The notes under the pieces are model-generated. The model made no database searches. It had not been told where the DNA came from and saw only the letters and a program-made list of their open reading frames with translations. Of a stretch of 42,292 nt of DNA, positions 8,985 through 17,727 are shown piece after piece. The stretch is from Prolixibacteraceae bacterium. Lineage in GTDB: Bacteria > Bacteroidota > Bacteroidia > Bacteroidales > Prolixibacteraceae. Both the position numbers and the translations under genes were made by a program. Position 1 is the stretch's first letter; each line of letters starts with the position of its first letter. The DNA lies in assembly GCA_025210775.1 (NCBI GenBank), contig JAOARB010000010.1, forward strand, positions 103,502 through 145,793, given 5' to 3'.

Positions 8985-9422
8985 ATGAAAACTTTAAAAC
9001 TCCCCTTTCTTGTTTTTCTTATAAGTCTAACTTTCATTCTGTCGAGTTGTGACACCCAATATTTTCACAACTACAACTTCTCTAATGCCACATCTAATAA
9101 GATTAAGCTAACGACCTTTATAAAAGGTACCTCTACGGATATCGTTATCGATGCTGGAGCTAAAAGCACATTAAAGAGCTATACCGATAAGTCTACGGAT
9201 ATAGAGAAAGCTACGATAGTAAATCTTTATGACTCTGTATTTGTGTATAAAGAAGATGACAATCAGCTTCTTCTTAAATGGACCAAAGAGGCAGATCTTT
9301 CTAAGGATAAAAACTATAAGAATATCTACTTTGAAGAGGACTGGACCTATGTTATTGATAAGAATTCAGCAGAATTTACCATCAGTGATGAAGATGTGAA
9401 CAGTTACAACGCAGGCAGCTAG
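8985..9422 (+). CDS. hypothetical lipoprotein
   Basis: A 145-residue protein not recognised as a known family. The N-terminus is a lipoprotein signal: basic start, hydrophobic stretch, then LSSC with Cys near residue 23. The mature part begins DTQYFHNYNFSNATSN and looks beta-rich, with alternating hydrophobic residues, and it ends in an acidic, serine-rich tail. It stands alone between two terminators (8900-8942 and 9452-9481), so it is probably a single-gene transcript. The location is predicted to be the outer or inner membrane, facing the periplasm. Confidence 0.75.
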   Translation: MKTLKLPFLVFLISLTFILSSCDTQYFHNYNFSNATSNKIKLTTFIKGTSTDIVIDAGAKSTLKSYTDKSTDIEKATIVNLYDSVFVYKEDDNQLLLKWTKEADLSKDKNYKNIYFEEDWTYVIDKNSAEFTISDEDVNSYNAGS

Positions 9423-9451
9423 GGATAGCTCCTATCAAAATATTTATAGGA

Positions 9452-9481
9452 AAAGCTGTTACTATCGTAGCAGCTTTTTTT
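9452..9481 (+). terminator. terminator after the 8985-9422 lipoprotein gene
   Basis: The 11-bp stem AAAGCTGTTAC / GTAGCAGCTTT contains one G-U pair, has the 4-base loop TATC, and is followed by a T run on the plus strand. Confidence 0.78.
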
Positions 9482-9502
9482 ATTGCTCTATTTTATGGAG
9501 AT

Positions 9503-9534
9503 AAAAAAAGAGAGATGTTTCTAGAACACCTCTC
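9503..9534 (-). terminator. terminator after glycyl-tRNA synthetase
   Basis: On the minus strand the stem GAGAGGTGTT / AACATCTCTC (one G-U pair) is followed by seven T residues. It lies about 28 bases past the glyS stop, back to back with the plus-strand terminator at 9452-9481. Confidence 0.78.
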
Positions 9535-9561
9535 CTTATATATCTCTTTACAGAATATGGA

Positions 9562-11115
9562 TTACTTCAACTTAGAATAAAGTTTAGTAAAACTAATCTC
9601 ATCTGCGATCATGTGCTTTAATTTGCTGATCTCGATACGTTCTTGTTCCATTGTATCACGGTGACGGATAGTAACAGTATTGTCTTCTAATGTCTGGTGA
9701 TCCACTGTTACACAGAAAGGAGTACCTACAGCATCCTGACGACGGTAACGTTTACCAATAGAATCTTTCTCATCATATTGACAGTTGAAATCAAATTTCA
9801 TGCTATCAATAATCTCACGAGCTTTATCAGGAAGACCATCTTTCTTCACAAGAGGCATCACTGCAAGTTTTGTTGGTGCTAAAGGTGCTGGAAGACGCAA
9901 TACTACACGAGTATCTTTCTTACCGTTGGCTCCTTCTAACTCCTCTTCACAATAGGATGCAGCCATCACTTGTAAGAACATTCTATCTACCCCAATAGAA
10001 GTTTCTACAACATAAGGTACATAAGACTCCCCTAATTCTGGATCGAAATATTGGATCTTCTTACCTGAATATTCTTGGTGTTGCTTAAGATCGAAGTCTG
10101 TTCTTGAGTGGATACCCTCTACTTCTTTAAAACCAAATGGGAAACGGTACTCTACATCTACTGCAGCATTAGCGTAGTGAGCCAATTTCTCATGAACATG
10201 GAAACGATAGTTATCATCACCAAAACCAAGAGCTTTGTGCCAGCTCATACGAGTCTCTTTCCATTTATCAAACCAATCTAGTTCGGTTCCTGGTTTAACG
10301 AAGAATTGCATCTCCATTTGTTCGAACTCACGCATACGGAAGATAAATTGTCTTGCAACAATCTCATTACGGAATGCTTTACCAATCTGAGCAATACCGA
10401 AAGGTAGTTTCATACGACCAGTCTTCTGCACGTTAAGGTAGTTTACAAAAATACCTTGAGCAGTTTCAGGACGAAGATAAACAGTGTTTGCTCCTTCTGC
10501 TGTAGACCCCATCTCAGTAGAGAACATTAGATTAAACTGACGTACATCCGTCCAGTTGCATGTTCCTGAAATAGGACAAACTATTTTGTAATCAATAATA
10601 ATCTGACGAATTTCTTCAAGATCATTTGCATTCAATGCATCCGAAAAACGTTTATGTAATACATCGATTTTTTCTTGATTTGCCAATACACGAGGATTCG
10701 TTTTAAGGAATTCAGCTTTATCAAAAGCTTCACCAAAACGTTTTGCTCCCTTTGTTACTTCTTTTTCAATCTTAGTCTCAAATTTTGCAATTTGATCTTC
10801 AATCAAAACATCCGCACGATATCTCTTTTTAGAATCTTTATTGTCAACCAAAGGGTCATTAAAAGCATCTACGTGACCTGAAGCTTTCCAAATAGTTGGG
10901 TGCATAAATATTGCAGAATCAAGGCCGACTACATTCTCATGTAATTTAACCATTGAATCCCACCAGTATTTCTTGATGTTATTCTTCAATTCTACTCCAT
11001 TTTGACCATAGTCATAAACGGCACCTAATCCATCATAAATCTCGCTGGATTGGAATACGTAACCATACTCTTTACAATGAGCAACAAGTTTCTTAAAAAT
11101 ATCTTCTTGAGCCAT
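9562..11115 (-). CDS. glyS: glycine--tRNA ligase (single-chain, class II)
   Basis: The enzyme charges tRNA-Gly with glycine. It is the homodimeric type of about 517 residues, not the two-subunit bacterial glyQ/glyS type. Class II motifs are visible: 'RPETAQGIFVNYLNVQ', motif 2 'FGIAQIGKAFRNEI', 'RMREFEQMEMQFF', and motif 3 'ETSIGVDRMF', followed by the anticodon-binding domain ('LAPTKLAVMPLVKKDGLP'). An in-frame TTG at 11145 lies inside a promoter -7 element (11143-11150) and so cannot be the start. ATG at 11115 gives MAQEDIFKKLVAHCKEYG, the usual N-terminus. Confidence 0.95.
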   Translation of the reverse strand: MAQEDIFKKLVAHCKEYGYVFQSSEIYDGLGAVYDYGQNGVELKNNIKKYWWDSMVKLHENVVGLDSAIFMHPTIWKASGHVDAFNDPLVDNKDSKKRYRADVLIEDQIAKFETKIEKEVTKGAKRFGEAFDKAEFLKTNPRVLANQEKIDVLHKRFSDALNANDLEEIRQIIIDYKIVCPISGTCNWTDVRQFNLMFSTEMGSTAEGANTVYLRPETAQGIFVNYLNVQKTGRMKLPFGIAQIGKAFRNEIVARQFIFRMREFEQMEMQFFVKPGTELDWFDKWKETRMSWHKALGFGDDNYRFHVHEKLAHYANAAVDVEYRFPFGFKEVEGIHSRTDFDLKQHQEYSGKKIQYFDPELGESYVPYVVETSIGVDRMFLQVMAASYCEEELEGANGKKDTRVVLRLPAPLAPTKLAVMPLVKKDGLPDKAREIIDSMKFDFNCQYDEKDSIGKRYRRQDAVGTPFCVTVDHQTLEDNTVTIRHRDTMEQERIEISKLKHMIADEISFTKLYSKLK

Positions 11116-11142
11116 AAGATGTTCTATATTTATATTTTTGCA

Positions 11143-11150
11143 CAAAAGTA
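11143..11150 (-). promoter_or_regulatory. putative -7 element (TACTTTTG) for glyS
   Basis: On the minus strand TACTTTTG fits TAnnTTTG. Transcription would begin near 11137, just upstream of the ATG at 11115. No good -33 TTG is seen at the usual spacing. Confidence 0.45.
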
Positions 11151-11227
11151 ATGATTTTATTCATTACTGATGATTTATGTTGGACATAATCCCTTCAATA
11201 AAAATTAGCATGTATTAAAGATACACA

Positions 11228-11515
11228 CTAATCGACTTCTTCGAAATCTACATACTCACCTTTGTCTTTGATAGAGCCTTTCTTATTGGTAGATTTCTTT
11301 TTATCAATGGTTACATCACCCTCTTTCTGTTTCTCTTCTGGACGAGGATTTCCTTGTTGGAAACCTCCCATTTTCTCCATTGCTTTACGTTGTACCCACT
11401 TCATTAAGTAGGGAGAAAGCACCTGAAACAATAGTTTCACCCCATAATATACCAATAGGATGATACATACTGTTCTTATAAAATTAAATATTCCCAGTAA
11501 TATCAATGGTTTCAT
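11228..11515 (-). CDS. DUF4834 family protein
   Basis: A protein of about 95 residues with one hydrophobic helix near residues 5-30 ('IRTVCIILLVYYGVKLLFQ'), a basic amphipathic segment ('KWVQRKAMEKMGG'), and a tail with the family-typical 'GDVTIDKK' and terminal 'GEYVDFEEVD'. This is the DUF4834 pattern of Bacteroidota; function unknown. Longer frames starting at a TTG (11575) or an ATG (11554) run through an inverted repeat at 11544-11570. ATG at 11515 gives the family-like start MKPLILLGIFNFIRT. It lies about 110 bases upstream of glyS in the same direction. Confidence 0.8.
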   Translation of the reverse strand: MKPLILLGIFNFIRTVCIILLVYYGVKLLFQVLSPYLMKWVQRKAMEKMGGFQQGNPRPEEKQKEGDVTIDKKKSTNKKGSIKDKGEYVDFEEVD

Positions 11516-11543
11516 TCTGAATACTATAAATTCGATAAACAAA

Positions 11544-11570
11544 GACGATATCATGATATGCGATATCGTC
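11544..11570 (-). terminator. 9-bp inverted repeat, likely terminator of the envelope operon
   Basis: GACGATATC and GATATCGTC pair around a 9-base loop. On the minus strand the hairpin is followed by TTTGTTT and lies about 50 bases after the stop of the DUF5723 gene. The stem is AT-rich, so an operator role upstream of the DUF4834 gene is the alternative. Confidence 0.5.
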
Positions 11571-11619
11571 TGCAAGATACGAATTATTTAATATAGTTGA
11601 TGTTAAGCAGTTCTTAATA

Positions 11620-13137
11620 CTAAATATCAAGATCCATAAATGAGTCACTACCAAACTTATTCATTCCAAGTATAATATTCAATCCAAATCGACAAGAAGC
11701 CCCGTGCATATCTGACGGCCTAAAGATAGGTAGAATATTATCTGTGGCCACATAAAACTGTACAGGTCCAACACGAGTAGCAAGTCCTAAACCTACATTG
11801 TCAAAAGAACCTTCAACATACGAATAACTAGTCGATACATTCAACCATTCTGAAACAATCGTTCCAGCAGATAAGGTAGTAGAGAATTGTGGTTTCCACT
11901 CCTGAAAACGCACTCTCGAGATAGAGCCTAAAGTAAGCCACCAGTTAGGACGATATCCTACAGAGAAATAAGCTTTGGCCGGTAGTACTGACTTAAAACT
12001 GCCTTGGTCTGGATAGAAATTAAACGATGACATCAAAGAGTCCTTTATCGATTTAAACGCTTTTGAAGGATCTTCATATCCAGGAGCACTCTCATTAAAC
12101 CCATTAGATATATCTACACCAGTATATTTAAATGAGCCATCTTGTTTGAATGTATTCACATTACTATTCCAATGAATAAATCCTAAATCCACGATACTAA
12201 ATCCCAAGATCAATTCATGGTTATATTTATACTCAATACCAAGATCTATTGCACCACCGAAATTACTAAAGTTTGTAAAGTAGGCTGTATTAAATTTTGG
12301 GAGAGAAACACCATGTAAATACTTCATAGGATCGCCATTAGCATCCTTCCTTCTTTCATCCTCAGCAATAGTATATTCTAAAGGACCAGCACCATAAAGG
12401 TTACCATGAGGTTCCACTTCAAGTAAAGTGCCATCCGTTTTGGTACGTACATCAAAACTAAGATCTTCTGTTTTCATTGCAGACAATCCGAACAATAGTT
12501 TCGCTCTAAATCCTATAATAATTTGGTCATTATATCCTCTAGAGAAACCCAAAGCCAATTGATTAAATTGATAAGCCTCTAAACCAATATTTTTCGAATT
12601 CAGAACCTGCATATTATTCTCCAAAGATACAGGAGTATCAAAGGCACCATTACCTTTATACAAGATAGACATCAAATCCTTATTGAAAGAACCATAAGCA
12701 ATGTTACGCGTAGAATAGTCGAACATAAACACGTTCTCTCCTACCCTAAAACCGAAGTCTAAAAGACTTACAGAGCTTTCTTGATATATGTAATTATAAT
12801 CATCCAAAGCATTATAGAAAGAGGCCATATCCAATACTAATGAATCTTTTCTCACGCCAGTTCCCTTCCTAAAGATATCCGAATAACGGATACCATTGGT
12901 TCGTGCACCAACATCGACACGTCCCAAGATAGGTATACCAACATATCCAATTCCAGTATATGGATAGTGTGCTGGATTAAAATCGCCTGCTTGAGGAACA
13001 CCATCCATAAAATACAACGTCAACTCTTGACCATGAGCCTTTTTAGTCCCAACAGACATGATATACAGAAAGAACAATGCCATCGGGAGCCCTCTTCTTC
13101 TCATTCGTGACATCATTGAAAAAAATATATTTTGCAT
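11620..13137 (-). CDS. DUF5723 family outer-membrane protein
   Basis: A 505-residue protein. The N-terminus has a basic stretch and a hydrophobic signal segment ending near 'AHGQE'. It is followed by 'LTLYFMDGVPQAGDFNPAHYP', which matches the DUF5723 start (an 'L..MD.VPQ....NPA' pattern), then many alternating beta-strand segments up to the C-terminus, as in FadL-like or PorV-like outer-membrane barrels. Function unknown. The ATG overlaps the stop of the upstream lipoprotein gene by one base (TAATG), so the two are probably co-translated and may work together. A hairpin at 11544-11570 follows. Confidence 0.78.
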   Translation of the reverse strand: MQNIFFSMMSRMRRRGLPMALFFLYIMSVGTKKAHGQELTLYFMDGVPQAGDFNPAHYPYTGIGYVGIPILGRVDVGARTNGIRYSDIFRKGTGVRKDSLVLDMASFYNALDDYNYIYQESSVSLLDFGFRVGENVFMFDYSTRNIAYGSFNKDLMSILYKGNGAFDTPVSLENNMQVLNSKNIGLEAYQFNQLALGFSRGYNDQIIIGFRAKLLFGLSAMKTEDLSFDVRTKTDGTLLEVEPHGNLYGAGPLEYTIAEDERRKDANGDPMKYLHGVSLPKFNTAYFTNFSNFGGAIDLGIEYKYNHELILGFSIVDLGFIHWNSNVNTFKQDGSFKYTGVDISNGFNESAPGYEDPSKAFKSIKDSLMSSFNFYPDQGSFKSVLPAKAYFSVGYRPNWWLTLGSISRVRFQEWKPQFSTTLSAGTIVSEWLNVSTSYSYVEGSFDNVGLGLATRVGPVQFYVATDNILPIFRPSDMHGASCRFGLNIILGMNKFGSDSFMDLDI

Positions 13138-14894
13138 TATAAATCCCCACTTTTAACGCTCACAACGGAACATATACCTAAATTCAAATCTAAATAATCT
13201 TCACTATGAACCACGACATTTAATAGTTTTGTACCATCGGATCTTTTGGTATCAAAGACCGTTCTTACAATAAACGAATCAGCATTTTTAATTGCATCAA
13301 TTTGATCTTGATCCAATTCGCATTCTAAAGCACCTTTTGTCGAACTACTCTGGCGATGTGTTGGATCCAGTGATTCACTATCAATTTCAGGAATTTTCAG
13401 TTTCCCCAAAATGATTTTAACCGTTGCGTCCTCTTGTTTGCCCTCTTTATTTGTTATCTGATGAGTAAACACCTGATCATTTTCTTTATCATAAGGGATC
13501 AACTCCAGTTGTAGTGACATTGGGATACTATTTTCGTATCGACCAATAAGTTTTAGCTTATGTAGCCTATCAAAATTATAAGATGATTCAAAACCAATAG
13601 TATCCAAGATCGCTGTTTTAGCCGTTCTAAAATAGAACGGTAGTTTCAGTTCCAGATCACAATTCAACTTACTATTGGGTAGAATAAAATTGGGATTTGA
13701 AGGAGAAACACGATTCAGTCTAGGAGTCATATTCGCACGATAATCACCAGAGATCTCAATAGCCTCAAAAGGCTGAGATATAAATATCGACTTCAATAAA
13801 TTCGACCCTAAATTGGTTCCTGAATCTGAGATATAATCATAACTATCTTCTAAAGCACCATCTTCAGAAGACGCTGAACTTTTTATATAGGAATTAATCT
13901 CATCCGTATCCATTGGATCTTTACCATCAAAATAAACAGACAACATAGAACTGATCTGGAAAGGAGAACCAAAACCATTACGATAATAGAGTTTCATAAA
14001 AGCGGGCACCTGCTCATCAATGATAAACGCCATCGCATCTCCCTCAATTCGACTCCAGAAAGAAGACGTGATATTAACCTTTTTCTTTGGCAATCGCTTC
14101 TGAGCATACCCCAAATCGGCTTCCACCTTACGATGTACCATATCTTTAAAAGCCAATTGCATTGTAAAATCGACCCCACGCAAATCTGTTCGGGTAGAAT
14201 TGATATGATCCATCTCAATAAAACCATCAATAGTCAACTTATTACCACGATTAGCAGAGATAAAATCGAGTACCACGTTAGTATAGCTTCTATCCAATTG
14301 CCCCATCCCATCTTTTATGTTCAACTCAAATGTTAAAGGATCTGAACCGACCAAAGATTTTCCTAAAGTAATCTTCATCCACCCATCAAATGAAACCTCA
14401 TTGGATGCTATCAATACTTCCAGACCTAATTTATCAAGGAATGATTTATATATTTCTATTTCATCAGTATCTGTTGAATTAAAATCCACATCAATCACCT
14501 GACTGAAAGGCAAAGCTCCTATTGCAACCAATTCGGCATCTGTAGGAGAAACCACTCCCGAAGGGAAAGGAATAACCACCTTTCTAGACCTTGCATCGAC
14601 ACGTTCGGGAAAAGCAAACTCATCCCCTAAATTGAAATCAACAATATTCTTTTGAAGATATTTAAAATAGAGTGTCCCGTCTTCTGCTGTAGTAAATGAA
14701 AAACTTTCATCTGTAGGATTCTCAATAAGATTCGCTATAGACACTTTTGCATGCAATAACGGAGTCGAAATCGTTGGATCCCAATTCTCTGTTCCTGCAA
14801 AAGAATCGAAATCAAACAAGGAGGTATCACACGAAACTAAACTTATGCAAACTAAGAATATACCAAGCAGTGTACTCTTTTTGTTTTTTCTCAT
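13137..14894 (-). CDS. hypothetical lipoprotein encoded beside DUF5723
   Basis: A protein of about 585 residues with a clear lipoprotein signal (MRKNKKSTLLGIFLVC then LVSC). ATG at 14894 is preferred over an in-frame TTG at 14909. The mature part starts 'DTSLFDFDSFAGTENWDPTISTPLLHAKVSIANLIEN' and is beta-rich throughout; I do not recognise a named domain. It lies 43 bases after the gene upstream and overlaps the DUF5723 gene by one base. Lipoproteins of this kind next to an outer-membrane barrel are common in Bacteroidota and suggest a surface or periplasmic partner, which is inference. Confidence 0.75.
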   Translation of the reverse strand: MRKNKKSTLLGIFLVCISLVSCDTSLFDFDSFAGTENWDPTISTPLLHAKVSIANLIENPTDESFSFTTAEDGTLYFKYLQKNIVDFNLGDEFAFPERVDARSRKVVIPFPSGVVSPTDAELVAIGALPFSQVIDVDFNSTDTDEIEIYKSFLDKLGLEVLIASNEVSFDGWMKITLGKSLVGSDPLTFELNIKDGMGQLDRSYTNVVLDFISANRGNKLTIDGFIEMDHINSTRTDLRGVDFTMQLAFKDMVHRKVEADLGYAQKRLPKKKVNITSSFWSRIEGDAMAFIIDEQVPAFMKLYYRNGFGSPFQISSMLSVYFDGKDPMDTDEINSYIKSSASSEDGALEDSYDYISDSGTNLGSNLLKSIFISQPFEAIEISGDYRANMTPRLNRVSPSNPNFILPNSKLNCDLELKLPFYFRTAKTAILDTIGFESSYNFDRLHKLKLIGRYENSIPMSLQLELIPYDKENDQVFTHQITNKEGKQEDATVKIILGKLKIPEIDSESLDPTHRQSSSTKGALECELDQDQIDAIKNADSFIVRTVFDTKRSDGTKLLNVVVHSEDYLDLNLGICSVVSVKSGDL

Positions 14895-14937
14895 ATCAAA
14901 TTTAATCAAACATTTTAAAGACCAACATTATTATTTG

Positions 14938-17709
14938 TTAGTTGACTTCATATTTAAAAACATTACAGTTATCGTCGCCAGATATTAGATCAAGTTTCTT
15001 ATTATCGTATCCATGTTTACCTATGACGAAATTGTATTTTCCATACAGTGGAAAGCCAGACATTTCAGAGCCATCTTCATTAATCCAATGAATTTTTCTT
15101 TCCGAGCCCCCTAATATACCGATTTTCATATTATTAGGAGAAATATGGATCACTTTTACTTTAGTAGGATCACTATTTGGAATACGTTTTTGCCATTTTA
15201 ATACTCCAAACTTATCAAATACACTTGTCTTATTATGATCAACATAAATATATTCACTTTTTCCATCTAAATCGATATCTTCCTTAATAAATTTATGAGA
15301 ATTTGACATTTGTGTAACTTCTTGTTTACGAATACTTCCATCAAAGAAGAGGCGATACACCATTCCATCATTAGAAGTAGTAACCAAATGAGAGCTTAGA
15401 TTAGAAATATCCTCTTCCAAATAGAATCGGTTATTCTTAGACTTATTAAAATAGAAGACACCATTATTTCGGATACGTCCACGACGATCCACTAGATAGC
15501 TCTTTTCGCTATCCGAGTAGATAATATAATCTTTCTTACCCACTTCAAAATGTTGTACTATCCCTACGATATCGGAAGACAAGCTTTGGGTAGACCATCC
15601 CGAAATCTCCTTTCCATTCTTATTTAGAACAACAATATCTTTCCCTTTCACTGGCACAAAAATGCGGACATTCTGTCTATTATCATAATAGAACACCGAC
15701 AATTCATTCACGGCATCATGTTTTAAAGAAACAGGATAACCATCAACATCATGGCCTTCTCTATCCAACGTATAAACGGAGTGTTTGGTATTAAACATGT
15801 ATTGAACCTTCTTATTTCTATACAGGTCCACCTCTTTAATCTCTCCCATAATAGGGCCATCCAAAGGATAAGACCACAATCTTTTCCCTTCAAGAGAAAA
15901 CATATAGAGTTTATTTTTAACGTCCTGAACCAATATTCTATAACCATCCTTCACCGTATGATCTTTTACAGAGAAGATTCGTCCACTATATTTGTCATCC
16001 AATTTAGCGGTCCAAACTTTAGATGGTTCATCACAATATTCAGGGTCAAATGTCAGGCGTCCTTCATGAATCAAGACCCCATCTTCGAAATACATGGACC
16101 ATCCCATAGAAGTAAATTTCATCAGTGTTTGGTCTTCAACTTCCAGCCAATGGTAGGTGTCTCTATGGATATTAGAACGCCAAAAAGGGATAAATTTTCT
16201 AGGGCGCATATACATACTAAATATGCCATATGGATTAGAAGAGCGACGATAAGTCTTATAAGATTCTGTATCAACCAATTTCGCTTTTTGTCCAAACTCC
16301 TTTACCAAGTTAAACAAAGCCTCTTCAGAAGAAGAAAATAGCATAAAGCTGTTATAAAAACAGTAATACTTGGTATCGACAGAACCAAAAAGATAACCCA
16401 AGACATGACGACTAAACTGAGGATCAGGAGAACGATAGATTTTTAAATCCTTACCCTTAGACAGCTTATAAATCTTTGCAGAAGCATTAAACTTCTTCTT
16501 TCCTAGGATCTTTTCCATCTTAAGGGCAATGGAATTCATATACGATTTTGAGGCATTGACATTATTAATATCGAGCCAGAAGAATCTATTATGTTGTTGA
16601 TTTAAACTATTCGATTGGGTATAAAGGATTCCAAATTCCTGCCCTAAGATTTTATAGAATATCTCGAAAGGTTCGAAACCATATTTTTTCTTTACTGCAA
16701 CCTGCTTAATATGCAACTGATCATAACGATGATTCTTAATCAGATATCTTTTATAATTCTTTCGGAACAGCTCTTTATCACTAATACGAACAGAAGAGAT
16801 ATAAGAGGTCGAACGAGGAAGTTCTCTGATCATTAACGAACGGGATGGTGTCTGTCCCACAATCACCGACATTAGATCTCTTTTATTAGATTCCTCCATC
16901 GAATAACCATCAAGATAGATCGCTTGATTTTCAATACGAATACCCAACTGTGAGGCTTTAGCAAAATGCTTTGTTTTTACGACCCCTTTCTTAAAAGCTC
17001 CACAAAAAGCCATCGATATAAGCTCATTGGTACTTTTATGGTTCAGGAAGATCTTCACATCTCTATTATGCGTCGACTTCGCAAATAGAGGTTGGAAGAC
17101 TGACTCATTATAATGATCCTCTTGGATCAACTGCCTAATCATTTGCTCTAGAAAGATATCATAATCTGAAAAGATAAAAACACCATGATTGAAAGATAAA
17201 TACACAATCGGTTCTCCCAAAGGAGATCGTATGACCCATACGGGATAACTATCATAACGCTTTTTCTCCAAAACAAGATTCGATCGTCTAATGGCTGAAC
17301 GCAATATATCCTTCACCATCTTCAGTTCTGTTATCGATTCAAAAGCAAAAGTACCTTGAATAGAGACATCCGAAGCACCAACTTTATTTAAAGAAAGAAG
17401 AAGCGGACGACCTTTAAAAAGTCCCCTAGCGGATTTGTTATGTATCAACAAAGAGTCGACCAATCGAACTTTATCATCCATCTGCTTTCCTCCCGGAAGT
17501 TTTGCAAAAGAATTCCAAAGTTCACTATCACTTAATTTCCCAGAAAAACCTAACGTATTTCCGACACGAATAATGATAGGAGAAGAGTTAGGAAGTGCAT
17601 TAAAGGCATTCGTTCCTATAAACTGATTTGCTTGTTTAAAGACAAACCAGTTAATAATCAAGCTAACAATGACTAATACACCAACTAAACCTAAGCTCCT
17701 TTTATTCAT
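14938..17709 (-). CDS. large anchored exported protein with propeller-like C-terminus
   Basis: A 923-residue protein. A signal anchor lies near residues 7-26. The next 550 or so residues open with 'NALPNSSPIIIRVGNTLGFSGKL..SELWNSFAKLPGGKQM', resembling DUF3352-type proteins (weak recognition). From about residue 570 to the end there are repeated short strands with 'LYMFSLEGKRLWSYPLDG', 'VYTLDREGHDVDGYPV', 'IVVLNKNGKEISGW' and 'DLDGKSEYIYVDHNKT'. These look like blades of a PQQ- or FG-GAP-type beta-propeller. The gene lies 18 bases after the type IX-secreted endonuclease gene and 43 before the lipoprotein. Function unknown; a periplasmic scaffold or sensor is possible. Confidence 0.7.
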   Translation of the reverse strand: MNKRSLGLVGVLVIVSLIINWFVFKQANQFIGTNAFNALPNSSPIIIRVGNTLGFSGKLSDSELWNSFAKLPGGKQMDDKVRLVDSLLIHNKSARGLFKGRPLLLSLNKVGASDVSIQGTFAFESITELKMVKDILRSAIRRSNLVLEKKRYDSYPVWVIRSPLGEPIVYLSFNHGVFIFSDYDIFLEQMIRQLIQEDHYNESVFQPLFAKSTHNRDVKIFLNHKSTNELISMAFCGAFKKGVVKTKHFAKASQLGIRIENQAIYLDGYSMEESNKRDLMSVIVGQTPSRSLMIRELPRSTSYISSVRISDKELFRKNYKRYLIKNHRYDQLHIKQVAVKKKYGFEPFEIFYKILGQEFGILYTQSNSLNQQHNRFFWLDINNVNASKSYMNSIALKMEKILGKKKFNASAKIYKLSKGKDLKIYRSPDPQFSRHVLGYLFGSVDTKYYCFYNSFMLFSSSEEALFNLVKEFGQKAKLVDTESYKTYRRSSNPYGIFSMYMRPRKFIPFWRSNIHRDTYHWLEVEDQTLMKFTSMGWSMYFEDGVLIHEGRLTFDPEYCDEPSKVWTAKLDDKYSGRIFSVKDHTVKDGYRILVQDVKNKLYMFSLEGKRLWSYPLDGPIMGEIKEVDLYRNKKVQYMFNTKHSVYTLDREGHDVDGYPVSLKHDAVNELSVFYYDNRQNVRIFVPVKGKDIVVLNKNGKEISGWSTQSLSSDIVGIVQHFEVGKKDYIIYSDSEKSYLVDRRGRIRNNGVFYFNKSKNNRFYLEEDISNLSSHLVTTSNDGMVYRLFFDGSIRKQEVTQMSNSHKFIKEDIDLDGKSEYIYVDHNKTSVFDKFGVLKWQKRIPNSDPTKVKVIHISPNNMKIGILGGSERKIHWINEDGSEMSGFPLYGKYNFVIGKHGYDNKKLDLISGDDNCNVFKYEVN

Positions 17710-17727
17710 TTTATATTAAATAGTAAT

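Noticed and set aside
11116..11145. N-terminal extension of glycyl-tRNA synthetase from a TTG
   Set aside because: The TTG lies within the -7 promoter element TACTTTTG, so it would not be on the mRNA.
15751..16341. 196-residue open frame opposite the 923-residue gene
   Set aside because: Antisense, with no start context and no recognisable domain, and inside a continuous gene on the other strand.
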